From assembly GCF_900094585.1 (NCBI RefSeq), contig NZ_FMAG01000006.1:124001-188000 (forward strand): a stretch of 64,000 bases of DNA, read 5' to 3'. Shown here piece after piece: positions 8,023 through 16,073 of the stretch; the stretch's first letter is position 1, and the number at the start of each line of letters is the position of its first letter. The position numbers and the translations under genes were made by a program. Source of the DNA: Martinezella multihospitum (GTDB lineage: Bacteria; Pseudomonadota; Alphaproteobacteria; Rhizobiales; Rhizobiaceae). The notes beneath the pieces are model-generated. The model ran no database searches. It saw nothing but the letters and a program-made list of their open reading frames with translations, and had not been told where the DNA came from.

Positions 8023-9432
8023 ATGACGACCGCAAGCGAAATTTTGAAACAAATCAAGGACAACGACGTCAAGTTCGTCGATCTGCGCTTTACGGATCCG
8101 AAGGGCAAGCTCCAGCACCTCACCATGGATATCGTCTGTGTCGACGAAGACATGTTCGCCGATGGCGTCATGTTCGACGGCTCTTCGATTGCCGGTTGGA
8201 AGGCCATCAACGAATCCGACATGGTGCTGATGCCCGATCCGGATACGGTCCACATGGACCCGTTCTTCGCGCAGTCCACCATGGTCATCCTCTGCGACAT
8301 CCTCGATCCGGTGTCCGGCGAAGCCTATAACCGCGATCCGCGCGGCACCGCCAAGAAGGCCGAAGCCTATCTGAAGGCCTCCGGCATCGGCGACACCGCC
8401 TTTTTCGGCCCGGAAGCCGAATTCTTCGTCTTCGACGACGTCAAGTACAAGGCTGATCCATACAATACGGGCTTCAAGCTCGACTCCAGCGAACTGCCGT
8501 CCAACGACGACACCGACTACGAAACGGGCAACCTCGGCCACCGTCCGCGCGTCAAGGGCGGCTACTTCCCGGTCCCGCCGATCGATAGCTGCCAGGACAT
8601 GCGCTCCGAGATGCTGACGGTTCTCACCGAAATGGGCGTCGTCGTCGAAAAGCATCACCATGAAGTCGCAGCTGCCCAGCACGAACTCGGCATCAAGTTC
8701 GACACGCTGGTGCGCAACGCCGACAAGATGCAGATCTACAAGTATGTCGTGCACCAGGTCGCCAACGCCTACGGCAAGACGGCAACCTTCATGCCGAAGC
8801 CGATCTTCGGCGACAATGGCTCGGGCATGCACGTTCACCAGTCGATCTGGAAGGGCGGCAAGCCGACCTTCGCCGGCGACGAATATGCAGGCCTCTCCGA
8901 GAGCTGCCTCTACTACATCGGCGGCATCATCAAGCATGCCAAGGCGATCAACGCCTTCACCAACCCCTCGACGAACTCCTACAAGCGTCTCGTCCCGGGT
9001 TATGAAGCTCCGGTTCTGCTCGCTTACTCGGCCCGCAACCGTTCCGCCTCCTGCCGCATTCCGTTCGGCTCCAACCCGAAGGCAAAGCGCGTCGAAGTCC
9101 GCTTCCCTGACCCGACCGCCAACCCCTATCTCGGCTTCGCAGCCATGCTGATGGCCGGCCTCGACGGCATCAAGAACAAGATCCATCCGGGCAAGGCCAT
9201 GGACAAGGACCTCTACGACCTGCCGCCGAAGGAGCTGAAGAAGATCCCGACGGTTTGCGGCTCGCTGCGCGAAGCGCTGGAAAGCCTGGACAAGGACCGC
9301 AAGTTCCTGACCGCCGGCGGCGTCTTCGACGACGACCAGATCGATGCTTTCATCGAACTGAAGATGCAGGAAGTCATGCGCTTCGAAATGACCCCGCATC
9401 CGGTCGAATACGACATGTACTATTCGGTCTGA
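8023..9432 (+). CDS. glnA: Glutamine synthetase type I
   Basis: Glutamine synthetase joins ammonium and glutamate using ATP and is the main ammonium-assimilating enzyme. The 469-residue length fits the dodecameric GSI-beta class. Visible motifs are the early FVDLRFTDPKGKLQH, the glutamate and ammonium site around NGSGMHVHQSIWK, NPSTNSYKRLVPG, and the adenylylation loop KDLYDLPPKE that holds the regulatory tyrosine near residue 397. An AAGGGAAG ribosome-binding site precedes ATG 8023. It is co-transcribed with glnB from a sigma-54 promoter and ends at a strong hairpin terminator. Confidence 0.97.
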   Translation: MTTASEILKQIKDNDVKFVDLRFTDPKGKLQHLTMDIVCVDEDMFADGVMFDGSSIAGWKAINESDMVLMPDPDTVHMDPFFAQSTMVILCDILDPVSGEAYNRDPRGTAKKAEAYLKASGIGDTAFFGPEAEFFVFDDVKYKADPYNTGFKLDSSELPSNDDTDYETGNLGHRPRVKGGYFPVPPIDSCQDMRSEMLTVLTEMGVVVEKHHHEVAAAQHELGIKFDTLVRNADKMQIYKYVVHQVANAYGKTATFMPKPIFGDNGSGMHVHQSIWKGGKPTFAGDEYAGLSESCLYYIGGIIKHAKAINAFTNPSTNSYKRLVPGYEAPVLLAYSARNRSASCRIPFGSNPKAKRVEVRFPDPTANPYLGFAAMLMAGLDGIKNKIHPGKAMDKDLYDLPPKELKKIPTVCGSLREALESLDKDRKFLTAGGVFDDDQIDAFIELKMQEVMRFEMTPHPVEYDMYYSV

Positions 9433-9442
9433 TATCGAATAC

Positions 9443-9468
9443 GAAAGCCCCGGCTTGCCGGGGCTTTC
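9443..9468 (+). terminator. Rho-independent terminator of glnA
   Basis: A perfect 11-bp stem (GAAAGCCCCGG with CCGGGGCTTTC) around a CTTG loop starts 11 bases after the glnA stop and is followed by TTCATTT. Confidence 0.88.
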
Positions 9469-9601
9469 TTCATTTCATGATGAGGAAGCCGGTGGCAGGC
9501 GTCCCTCCAGATAGCGCTTCACATTGAATCGACGCTCCAAGTAGATCGGAGCCGAATGTGACAGTTCAATGAAGGAATGGGGGCAAAAATCCTTGATATC
9601 A

Positions 9602-9618
9602 GTGGTGAAAGTCACCAC
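9602..9618. repeat. Perfect inverted repeat in the hspQ leader
   Basis: GTGGTGA and TCACCAC pair perfectly around AAG, ending 27 bases before the hspQ start and 12 bases before its ribosome-binding site. It could be a repressor operator or an RNA hairpin in the leader. The short 7-bp stem ending next to the ribosome-binding region is compatible with either. Confidence 0.55.
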
Positions 9619-9644
9619 ATGGTTAGTTGAAAGGAAGTCGTGCC

Positions 9645-9974
9645 ATGAAACAACGAAACGCAAAATTCAATATTGGCGACGTGGTTCGACACCGGATGTT
9701 CCCCTTCCGTGGTGTCATCTTCGATGTCGATCCGGAATTCGCAAATACAGAGGAATGGTGGAATTCCATTCCCGCAGAAGTGCGTCCCGACAAGGACCAG
9801 CCCTTCTATCATCTTCTCGCCGAAAACGACGAGACGGAATATGTCGCATACGTGTCGGAACAGAACCTCATCAACGATGAGAGCGGCGTTCCCCTGCGCA
9901 ATCCGCAGGTCGCTCAGATTTTCGACCAGGCCCCGACCGGGCAGCTCAAGCCCAAGATGAGCTTTGCCCACTAA
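9645..9974 (+). CDS. hspQ: Heat shock protein HspQ
   Basis: HspQ (YccV family) is a small heat-shock-induced protein that in E. coli binds hemimethylated DNA and acts as a Lon specificity factor. The 109-residue product shows the family core: KFNIGDVVRHRMFPFRGVIF, the DVDPEF segment, and PFYHLLAENDETEYVAYVSE. ATG 9645 is chosen because AAGGAAG precedes it at suitable distance; an in-frame start six codons upstream lacks one. It is a single-gene unit between the glnA terminator and its own terminator, with a perfect palindrome in its leader that may regulate it. Confidence 0.9.
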   Translation: MKQRNAKFNIGDVVRHRMFPFRGVIFDVDPEFANTEEWWNSIPAEVRPDKDQPFYHLLAENDETEYVAYVSEQNLINDESGVPLRNPQVAQIFDQAPTGQLKPKMSFAH

Positions 9975-9999
9975 GCGACGGTAGAATATATCCTATTTC

Positions 10000-10032
10000 A
10001 AAGGGAAGGCGCTCCCAACGCCTTCCCTTTTT
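10000..10032 (+). terminator. Rho-independent terminator of hspQ
   Basis: A 12-bp perfect stem (AAAGGGAAGGCG with CGCCTTCCCTTT) around CTCCCAA is followed by a T run, 25 bases after the hspQ stop. Confidence 0.88.
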
Positions 10033-10070
10033 GTTTGGCCAATGCATCGCATGTTGCGATCAGGGCAAAG

Positions 10071-10098
10071 AAAAAGCCCGGATCACTCCGGGCTTTTC
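10071..10098 (-). terminator. Terminator of the IalB-family gene
   Basis: AAAAGCCCGGA and TCCGGGCTTTT pair around a short loop, starting about 25 bases after the stop of the minus-strand gene at 10124. On that strand a T run follows the stem. Confidence 0.85.
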
Positions 10099-10123
10099 CT
10101 CATGAAACGAAACGATCGTCAGC

Positions 10124-10783
10124 TTACTGCTGCTTGGCAGCCTTCTGCGCATCTTCGAGCTTCTTGCGTGCTTCCTCGGCCTTCTTCTGCATGCTGTCCT
10201 GCAGGCTCTTCTGGCTTTCGGCAAGCTTGCTGTCGGAGATCGCCGGGCCGTCATAAGCCGCGCCGAAGCCGGTCAGCGAGATCTTGATCGGGTTCGGAGC
10301 ACGGCGGAAGTTGACCGAGGTGAAGGTGACGTCGGTGCCCTTCTTCAGCGAGGCGATCATCGCGTCCGTCACGGGGACTTCCGCGGTGCACTTGTCCGGA
10401 AGGCAAACGGCGTAGTCGAGCTTCTGGCCCTTGCCGCCATCGACCTGCATGGTGATGCCGGGCGGGATCAGGCGAGCGGTCGGAACCGAGATCTGCAGGA
10501 TCTTGCGGTTGACCTTGCCATCGACGGAGATGAGGCCGACAGCCGTCACGAGCTGGCCGTTGTTAGCCATGATCAGGTTCTGCACGATGCAGATATCGGC
10601 ATCGTCCTGCTTGGTGCAGGTCTTGTACCAGCCAAGACGCGGCTGGTTGGGATCACCACCGCCATCGGCAGGAGCCGCGTTGGACGCATCCTGGGCGAAA
10701 GCAGCTGCCGGCATGGCTGCGCCGATCATGAGAGCCAGAGCAGAGAGACCTGCCCGCATTTTGTTGTCAGTCTTGAACATCAT
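10124..10783 (-). CDS. Invasion associated locus B (IalB) family exported protein
   Basis: A 219-residue IalB-family protein. The family is named after a Bartonella factor needed for entry into red blood cells but is widespread in non-pathogenic Rhizobiales, so no invasion role is implied. The N-terminus is a signal peptide with a hydrophobic core (LSALALMIGAAMPAAAFA) cleaved before QDAS. The mature domain has two cysteine pairs, CTKQDDADIC and CLPDKC, likely disulfides in the periplasm. The last 35 residues are charged and alanine-rich, predicted coiled coil (KLAESQKSLQDSMQKKAEEA). ATG 10783 follows an AGGAGG ribosome-binding site; the longer open frame upstream is not coding-like. Confidence 0.87.
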   Translation of the reverse strand: MMFKTDNKMRAGLSALALMIGAAMPAAAFAQDASNAAPADGGGDPNQPRLGWYKTCTKQDDADICIVQNLIMANNGQLVTAVGLISVDGKVNRKILQISVPTARLIPPGITMQVDGGKGQKLDYAVCLPDKCTAEVPVTDAMIASLKKGTDVTFTSVNFRRAPNPIKISLTGFGAAYDGPAISDSKLAESQKSLQDSMQKKAEEARKKLEDAQKAAKQQ

Positions 10784-11047
10784 AGCGAAACCGCCTCCTG
10801 AAATCCGCTTCGGAACGACAGCGTGCCGTCCCATGCAATTCGGGTCAAACCGTCGTCCACCTGTCGAATGAATAAGGCAAATACATGACCCGAGAAACCC
10901 GGCACCCCTGTTACATCGCACTGGCACGGATATCCAGCTTTTCTTTGGTCTTTTCTGCCAAGTCCTAAGATTTCCGCAGTCGCGTGTTGAATTCGGCACG
11001 CTCATGATAATGTTCGGCCGAATCGTACCCTTCCCGGAAAGGATGCC

Positions 11048-12856
11048 ATGCAAGCGCTCCGGATCGCTGCCTTCCTGCTCTTCGCAACCTTGTGCAATGC
11101 TGCCGCGGCTCAGCCGCTTTATGGCATCGCCATGCACGGAGATCCGGCGCTGCCGGCAGACTTCAAGCATTTCCCCTACGTCAATCCGGATGTCAAAAAG
11201 GGCGGCCGCGTCAGCTATGGCGTCGTCGGCACTTTCGACAACCTCAATCCCTTCATTCTGAAAAGCATGCGCACGACCGCACGCGGCATGTGGGACCCGG
11301 AATTCGGCAACCTCGTCTACGAGTCGCTCATGCAGCGCTCGAGCGACGAGCCTTTCACGCTTTATGGACTGCTGGCACAGACGGTCGAATGGGACGACAA
11401 TCGCAGCTTTATCCAGTTCAACATCAATCCGAAGGCCAGATGGTCGGATGGGCAGCCGGTGACACCGGAAGATGTGATCTTCACCTTCCAGCTTCTGCGC
11501 GACAAGGGTCGCCCCAACCTTTCATCTCCGTTGAAAGGGGTCGGCAAGATGGAGAAGGTCGGCGAGCATGGTGTACTGATCCACTTCAACGAGACGGCGA
11601 ATCGCGAGACGCCGCTGATCATCTCCATGCTGCCTATCTTGCCGAAACACGCGATCGATCTTGATAATTTCGATCGCACCACGCTTAGCATCCCCATCGG
11701 CTCCGGCCCATATCGCGTCAAGAGCGTAGATCCCGGTCAGCGAATCGTCTTCGAGCGAAATCCCGACTATTGGGGCAAAGACATCCCGACGAAGGTCGGC
11801 GTCGATAATTACGATCAGATCATCGTCAACTACTTCCTGCAGGATACGACCGTGTTCGAATCCTTCAAGAAGGGCGATATCGATATCTATCAGGATGGTA
11901 GCCCCGCCCATTGGCAGCAGGCCTATGATTTTCCGGCCGTAAGCTCCGGCGTGGTCGTCAAGGAGACGTTTAGACCAAAACTGCCGAGTGGCATGCTGGG
12001 CTTCGTCTTCAATACGCGCCGGCCGATCTTTGCCGACAAGAATGTGCGCAAGGGTCTGGCGCTTGCCTTTGACTTCGAATGGTTCAACCGCAGCCTTGCC
12101 TCCAGCGCCTATACACGCACAGAGAGCTACTGGCAGAACTCCGATCTCTCCTCCTTCGGCGTGCCCGCCGACGCCAACGAGCTTTCCATGCTCGGCCCGA
12201 TCAAGGACCATGTCGACGCAGACGTGCTCGACGGCACCTACAAGCTTCCGGTCAGTGATGGCTCCGGCCGCGACCGAAAGATCCTGCGCAAGGCCGTCAA
12301 TTTCCTCAAGCAGGGCGGCTACACGATCAAGGGCGAGCGCATGGTCGACAGCGCCGGCCGCCAGCTCAGTTTCGAGATCATGACGCAGAATGCGGATCAG
12401 GAGCGCGTCGCCATTGCCTATCGCCGTTCGTTGGCGCTGCTTGGCATTGCCGTCACGATACGCACGGTTGACGATTCGCAATATCAGCTTCGGACGGGGA
12501 ACTACGATTACGACATGATCCTGAAGGCCTATCCCTCCTCACTATCTCCCGGCACGGAGCAGCTTGGACGATGGGGATCGGCCGCCGCCAGGGTGCCGGG
12601 CAGCTTCAATTACGCCGGTGTTGCGGATCCTGACGTTGATGCGTTGATGGGACATTTCCTGACTGCCCATTCGGCCGAAGACTTCCGCGACGCGGTGCGC
12701 TCCTTCGATCGCATTCTGATATCAGGCTATTACATGGTGCCGCTCTATCATATCGGCCAGCAGTGGATAGCACGGCGCAGCCGCATCGATCACCCCGGAG
12801 TTTTGCCGCTCTATGGCTACTATTTGCCCGCGTGGTGGGATGCCTCGGCGCAATAG
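11048..12856 (+). CDS. ABC transporter substrate-binding protein, peptide family 5
   Basis: A 602-residue periplasmic binding protein of the oligopeptide/dipeptide class (SBP family 5, YejA-like). A signal peptide covers residues 1-21 (LRIAAFLLFATLCNAAAA) with cleavage before QPLYG. Family features are GTFDNLNPFILK, YESLMQRS, the SDGQPVTPEDVIFTFQLL signature near residues 135-155, and the PIGSGPYRVK segment. No permease or ATPase gene is adjacent, so it probably feeds a transporter encoded elsewhere or acts in sensing. It diverges from the IalB-family gene and is followed after 93 bases by the DsbA-like gene. Confidence 0.9.
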   Translation: MQALRIAAFLLFATLCNAAAAQPLYGIAMHGDPALPADFKHFPYVNPDVKKGGRVSYGVVGTFDNLNPFILKSMRTTARGMWDPEFGNLVYESLMQRSSDEPFTLYGLLAQTVEWDDNRSFIQFNINPKARWSDGQPVTPEDVIFTFQLLRDKGRPNLSSPLKGVGKMEKVGEHGVLIHFNETANRETPLIISMLPILPKHAIDLDNFDRTTLSIPIGSGPYRVKSVDPGQRIVFERNPDYWGKDIPTKVGVDNYDQIIVNYFLQDTTVFESFKKGDIDIYQDGSPAHWQQAYDFPAVSSGVVVKETFRPKLPSGMLGFVFNTRRPIFADKNVRKGLALAFDFEWFNRSLASSAYTRTESYWQNSDLSSFGVPADANELSMLGPIKDHVDADVLDGTYKLPVSDGSGRDRKILRKAVNFLKQGGYTIKGERMVDSAGRQLSFEIMTQNADQERVAIAYRRSLALLGIAVTIRTVDDSQYQLRTGNYDYDMILKAYPSSLSPGTEQLGRWGSAAARVPGSFNYAGVADPDVDALMGHFLTAHSAEDFRDAVRSFDRILISGYYMVPLYHIGQQWIARRSRIDHPGVLPLYGYYLPAWWDASAQ

Positions 12857-12949
12857 CGCCGCAATGGTTCCCTTTCAGTAACCGGTTGAAGCCATCGGCG
12901 CAAAGGCCTAGATGGAGGGGAACAGCCCGAAAACCGAAAGGATGAAACC

Positions 12950-13621
12950 ATGGAACGCATCACGATCGACATCGTCTCGGACGTCGTCTGCCCATGGTGC
13001 TATCTCGGCAAGGCCCGCCTGGAGCTGGCGATTGCCGAGGTGCAGGACGAAGTGGGCGTCGACCTCAACTGGCGGCCTTATCGGCTCAATCCCGACTATC
13101 CGCCAGAGGGTGTCGACCAAAAGAAGGCGCTTGAGCAAAAGCTCGGCGGTGCAGAACGCGTCGCGCAGGGCCACAAGATGCTGACCGAGCTCGGCCGCGA
13201 GGTGGGCATCAAGTTCGATTTCGACGCCATCAAGATCGGCCCGAACACGCTCGACGCCCATCGCCTCATCCATTGGTCCGTCACCGAAAGCCGTGAAAAG
13301 CAGGACAAGGTGGTGGATGCCCTCTTCAAGGCGAATTTCGAACAAGGTCGCAATGTCGGCGATCACGCCGTGCTGCTCGACATTGCCGAAGAAGCCGGGC
13401 TCGACCGTTCGGTCATATCAACCCTGCTTGCCTCCGACGCCGACCGCGACCTCATCATCGGCGAAATCGACGCCGCCCAGAAGATCGGCGTCAACGGCGT
13501 GCCTTTCTTCATCTTCGACCAGCAATATGCCGTCAGCGGTGCCCAGACGCCGGATGTGCTCGCTGAAGCATTGCGAGACATCGCCAAGATGAAAGCGGAA
13601 GCGCGCGCCGGAATGAACTAA
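12950..13621 (+). CDS. DsbA family oxidoreductase, FrnE type
   Basis: A 223-residue thioredoxin-fold protein of the FrnE/DsbA branch. The active site is CPWC at residues 14-17 in SDVVCPWCYLGKARLE. The helical insertion and the cis-proline loop GVNGVPFFIFDQQYAVSGAQ are conserved. There is no signal peptide, so it acts in the cytoplasm, probably as a dithiol-disulfide isomerase. FrnE of Deinococcus is a stress-related example. 2-Hydroxychromene-2-carboxylate isomerases share the fold but usually lack CxxC. A ribosome-binding AAAGGATG lies just before ATG 12950. Confidence 0.88.
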   Translation: MERITIDIVSDVVCPWCYLGKARLELAIAEVQDEVGVDLNWRPYRLNPDYPPEGVDQKKALEQKLGGAERVAQGHKMLTELGREVGIKFDFDAIKIGPNTLDAHRLIHWSVTESREKQDKVVDALFKANFEQGRNVGDHAVLLDIAEEAGLDRSVISTLLASDADRDLIIGEIDAAQKIGVNGVPFFIFDQQYAVSGAQTPDVLAEALRDIAKMKAEARAGMN

Positions 13622-13701
13622 GCGGGATTCTGCTTTTCGATCATGGCGGCAAGGGCTTCCGCGAGCCGCCGATCGCAGAAGCAGCCGAGCCATAACCGGC
13701 A

Positions 13702-14289
13702 TCAGGTCTTTGCCAGCAGTCCCGAAGCCATCGCGCGGAAGGCCTCTATCGCCTTGGGCAACACTTCTGCCGGATTATCGCTGGCGGCAACCCAAAGGGC
13801 AGCATTCAGCGCTGCGCCGGAAATGAGCCGGGCTGCCGCCTCGGCATCGACCGGCTTGACCACCTGTTGTTCCAGAAGCTTTGACACCGTCTGCCGGGTT
13901 CCCGTGAGGCAGCTATTCTGGCTAGGCCATTTCGAGGGATCGCCGAGCACCGCTGGGCCATCGAGCAGGACGATGCGTTGGACCTCGGGATCAAGCGCCA
14001 TCTCGATATAGGCCTCGCCTTCCGCGAGCAGGCCTTGCCAGTCGCCGCCCGCCTGTGCACCGATTTCCTTCGCCCGCAGCGCCATCTCATTGTCGATCTG
14101 ATCGACGACGGCGGCGAGCAATCCGCGCTTGTCTCCGAAATTATGATAGAGCGCGCCCCTCGTCAGGCCGACATCCGCCGTCAACTCGTCCATCGACGCT
14201 GCAGCGAATCCTTTTTCGGCGAAGGCTTTGCGTGCGGCAGCAATCAGCTTGTTCCGATTCTCTTCCATCGTTTCCAGGCGCTTTGCCAT
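13702..14289 (-). CDS. TetR family transcriptional regulator
   Basis: A 195-residue TetR-type repressor. The N-terminal helix-turn-helix is clear: RNKLIAAARKAFAEKGF, then SMDELTADVGLTRGALYHNF, and GDKRGLLAAVV leading into the ligand-binding domain. ATG 14289 (MAKRLETMEENR) gives family length; the open frame runs 19 codons further but would cover an operator-like palindrome. It diverges from the RidA-family gene at 14459. Three evenly spaced palindromes fill the gap, so it very likely represses itself and that gene. The ligand is unknown. Confidence 0.9.
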   Translation of the reverse strand: MAKRLETMEENRNKLIAAARKAFAEKGFAAASMDELTADVGLTRGALYHNFGDKRGLLAAVVDQIDNEMALRAKEIGAQAGGDWQGLLAEGEAYIEMALDPEVQRIVLLDGPAVLGDPSKWPSQNSCLTGTRQTVSKLLEQQVVKPVDAEAAARLISGAALNAALWVAASDNPAEVLPKAIEAFRAMASGLLAKT

Positions 14290-14300
14290 ATCACCCTCAA

Positions 14301-14374
14301 ATTTCACATACGCTTCGTATTTGAAATATTGACATACGCAGCGCATATGAATATCTCACATACATGCCGTATAT
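14301..14374. promoter_or_regulatory. Three operator-like palindromes spaced 26 bp apart
   Basis: Three sites of the form ATACG-N3-CGTAT have centres at 14314, 14340 and 14366, exactly 26 bases apart. The first (14301-14327) is a 27-bp palindrome with a single mismatched pair. The second has half sites ATACG and CGCAT, the third ATACA and CGTAT. They lie between the divergent TetR and RidA-family genes, the first only 12 bases from the TetR start codon. They are most likely the TetR operators; binding has not been shown. Confidence 0.7.
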
Positions 14375-14458
14375 CAAATAAGGCAGCGCTTTGGAATGGC
14401 CGCACAAGCTTGCGCCCCTCCGATCTTTTCACGTCAACACGAATGAGAGGCGAATATA

Positions 14459-14881
14459 ATGACGACCAGGAATGCAATTTTCCCGAAGAACAGACATGCG
14501 CTTTATGAGGAGCACGGCTATTCCGCCGCGATCCGCTCCGGCGATCTGCTGTTCGTCTCCGGCCAAGTCGGCAGCCGTACGGATGGGAGCCCGGAGCCGG
14601 ATTTCGAAAAGCAGGTCCAGCTCGCCTTCGACAATCTGAGAGCAACCCTGGAAGCCGCAGGCTGCACTTTCGACGACATCATCGATGTCACCACCTTTCA
14701 CACCGATCCGGAGCAGCAGTTCGGCGCTATCATGACCGTGAAGAACCGGATCTTCACCGAAAAGCCCTATCCGAACTGGACGGCGATCGGCGTCAACTGG
14801 CTAGCGGGCTTCGATTTCGAAATCAAGGTCATCGCGCGCATTCCTGATTCTGGGGAGATGCGTGAGCCGCAGGCGGCTTGA
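14459..14881 (+). CDS. RidA (YjgF/YER057c) family protein
   Basis: A 140-residue RidA-superfamily protein. RidA enzymes hydrolyse reactive enamine/imine intermediates made by PLP enzymes, but many subfamilies differ. Family segments are GDLLFVSGQVGS near residues 28-39, FDNLRATLEAAGCTFDDIID and the C-terminal FEIKVIARIP. In canonical RidA the imine-binding arginine lies in a C-terminal R-x-C-V-E motif; here that segment reads VIARIPDSG without the Cys, suggesting a non-RidA subfamily of uncertain substrate. It diverges from a TetR gene and is probably its target, perhaps as a small detoxification unit. Confidence 0.87.
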   Translation: MTTRNAIFPKNRHALYEEHGYSAAIRSGDLLFVSGQVGSRTDGSPEPDFEKQVQLAFDNLRATLEAAGCTFDDIIDVTTFHTDPEQQFGAIMTVKNRIFTEKPYPNWTAIGVNWLAGFDFEIKVIARIPDSGEMREPQAA

Positions 14882-15029
14882 GAGTATGGTCAGATTTCGG
14901 CCCGCGACAGCAAATGGCCGTCGCGGGTCGGAGGCGGCCCCTAAGGCTAATTGGCGCAGCCGCGCTTCCAGCCGTTGCGAGATGTGCAGAAGTCGCTATT
15001 TTTCTTCGTCGATGAAACTGCGGATTTCG

Positions 15030-15947
15030 ATGATGAACGTTTCCACCCGTCCCGATCTAAGCGATATAAAACTGGGAGACTGGGTGGATCGCCGTTTGCC
15101 CCCGGCATTGCGGCCCTACACGCGGCTCGCACGGCTGGATCGGCCGGTTGGCATTTGGCTGACGCTTTTTCCTTGCTGGGCAGCGCTCATTCAAGCCTCA
15201 CATGGTTTTCCGGATCTCAGACAGCTGGCCATTTTCTCGCTAGGCGCGTTGCTGATGAGAAGCGCGGGTTCTACCGTCAATGACATTGCCGACCGGAAAT
15301 TCGACGGCCACGTGGAACGGACCCGTTTTCGGCCTTTGGCGAGCGGCCAGATCGGCGTGTCAGAAGCAGTCATGTTTCTGCTGGCAGAGCTCGCGCTGGC
15401 TGCCTCGCTGCTGTTCTTCCTGGCGCCCCTTACGCGCCTTGTCGCTATCTGTGTTTTGCCTCTGGTCTTCGTCTATCCGCTCTGCAAGCGCTTTACATAT
15501 TGGCCCCAGGCTGTGCTCGGCGCGGCGTTCAACTGGGGTATGCTGATGGCCTGGTCGGAGATCACAGGCGCGACCCCCGCCGGTGCGTTTCTGATGTGGC
15601 TCGGCGCCATCGCCTGGCAGATCGGATACGATACGGTTTACGCCTATGTTGACGTCCGCGACGATACGCGACTGGGCTTGAAATCGACCGCCATCCTGTT
15701 CGGCTCGCGCGGCAAGGCATGTATCGGCCTCTTCTACGCCATGGCCGTCGCAGCATGGTCCGTTGGTGGGTGGCTGGCGGGCATGTCGTTGCCCTATGCC
15801 GCCGGAATGCTTGTCATTGCCGTACATCTCGGCTGGCAGACCTGGCGCCTCGATCTTTCACGCCCCGAGATCAATTACCGACTGTTTCTGGCGAATATTC
15901 TTACAGGTATGTTGTTGGCCGCGGCGGCCTTTGCTGGAACGCTGTAA
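15030..15947 (+). CDS. ubiA: 4-Hydroxybenzoate polyprenyltransferase
   Basis: UbiA attaches the polyprenyl tail to 4-hydroxybenzoate in ubiquinone synthesis in the inner membrane. The 305-residue product shows the two aspartate-rich prenyl-diphosphate motifs of the family: NDIADRKFDGHVERTRFRPL and, in the second half, YDTVYAYVDVRDD. Multiple hydrophobic helices fill the rest. The frame is open from 14862, but the N-terminal 56 residues of that longer version are not family-like. The tandem ATGATG at 15030/15033 precedes the conserved region suitably, though no clear ribosome-binding site is seen, so the start could be at ATG 15012. Confidence 0.92.
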   Translation: MMNVSTRPDLSDIKLGDWVDRRLPPALRPYTRLARLDRPVGIWLTLFPCWAALIQASHGFPDLRQLAIFSLGALLMRSAGSTVNDIADRKFDGHVERTRFRPLASGQIGVSEAVMFLLAELALAASLLFFLAPLTRLVAICVLPLVFVYPLCKRFTYWPQAVLGAAFNWGMLMAWSEITGATPAGAFLMWLGAIAWQIGYDTVYAYVDVRDDTRLGLKSTAILFGSRGKACIGLFYAMAVAAWSVGGWLAGMSLPYAAGMLVIAVHLGWQTWRLDLSRPEINYRLFLANILTGMLLAAAAFAGTL

Positions 15948-16073
15948 GCGAACCAACCATAAAGAGAGTTGGCCTTCGATATTTTTCCATTACGGGTTAG
16001 CATCCCAAGCAGCCAATAGCGGAAGACAGGCGAAAACTGGCATTCCCCAATCCAGATCGAAAGGCATCCGGGC

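Noticed and set aside
8020..9399. Open frame of 459 codons antisense to glnA
   Set aside because: A shadow of high-GC codon use in glnA; the plus-strand product is unambiguous glutamine synthetase.
10921..10945. CTGGCACGG before the peptide-binding protein gene as a sigma-54 promoter
   Set aside because: The GG and the next GC are 12 bases apart instead of 10.
14947..15132. Minus-strand coding signal around the ubiA start
   Set aside because: The frame ending in EIRSFIDEEK looks protein-like for about 20 residues but has no start codon with a ribosome-binding site and runs into unlikely sequence.
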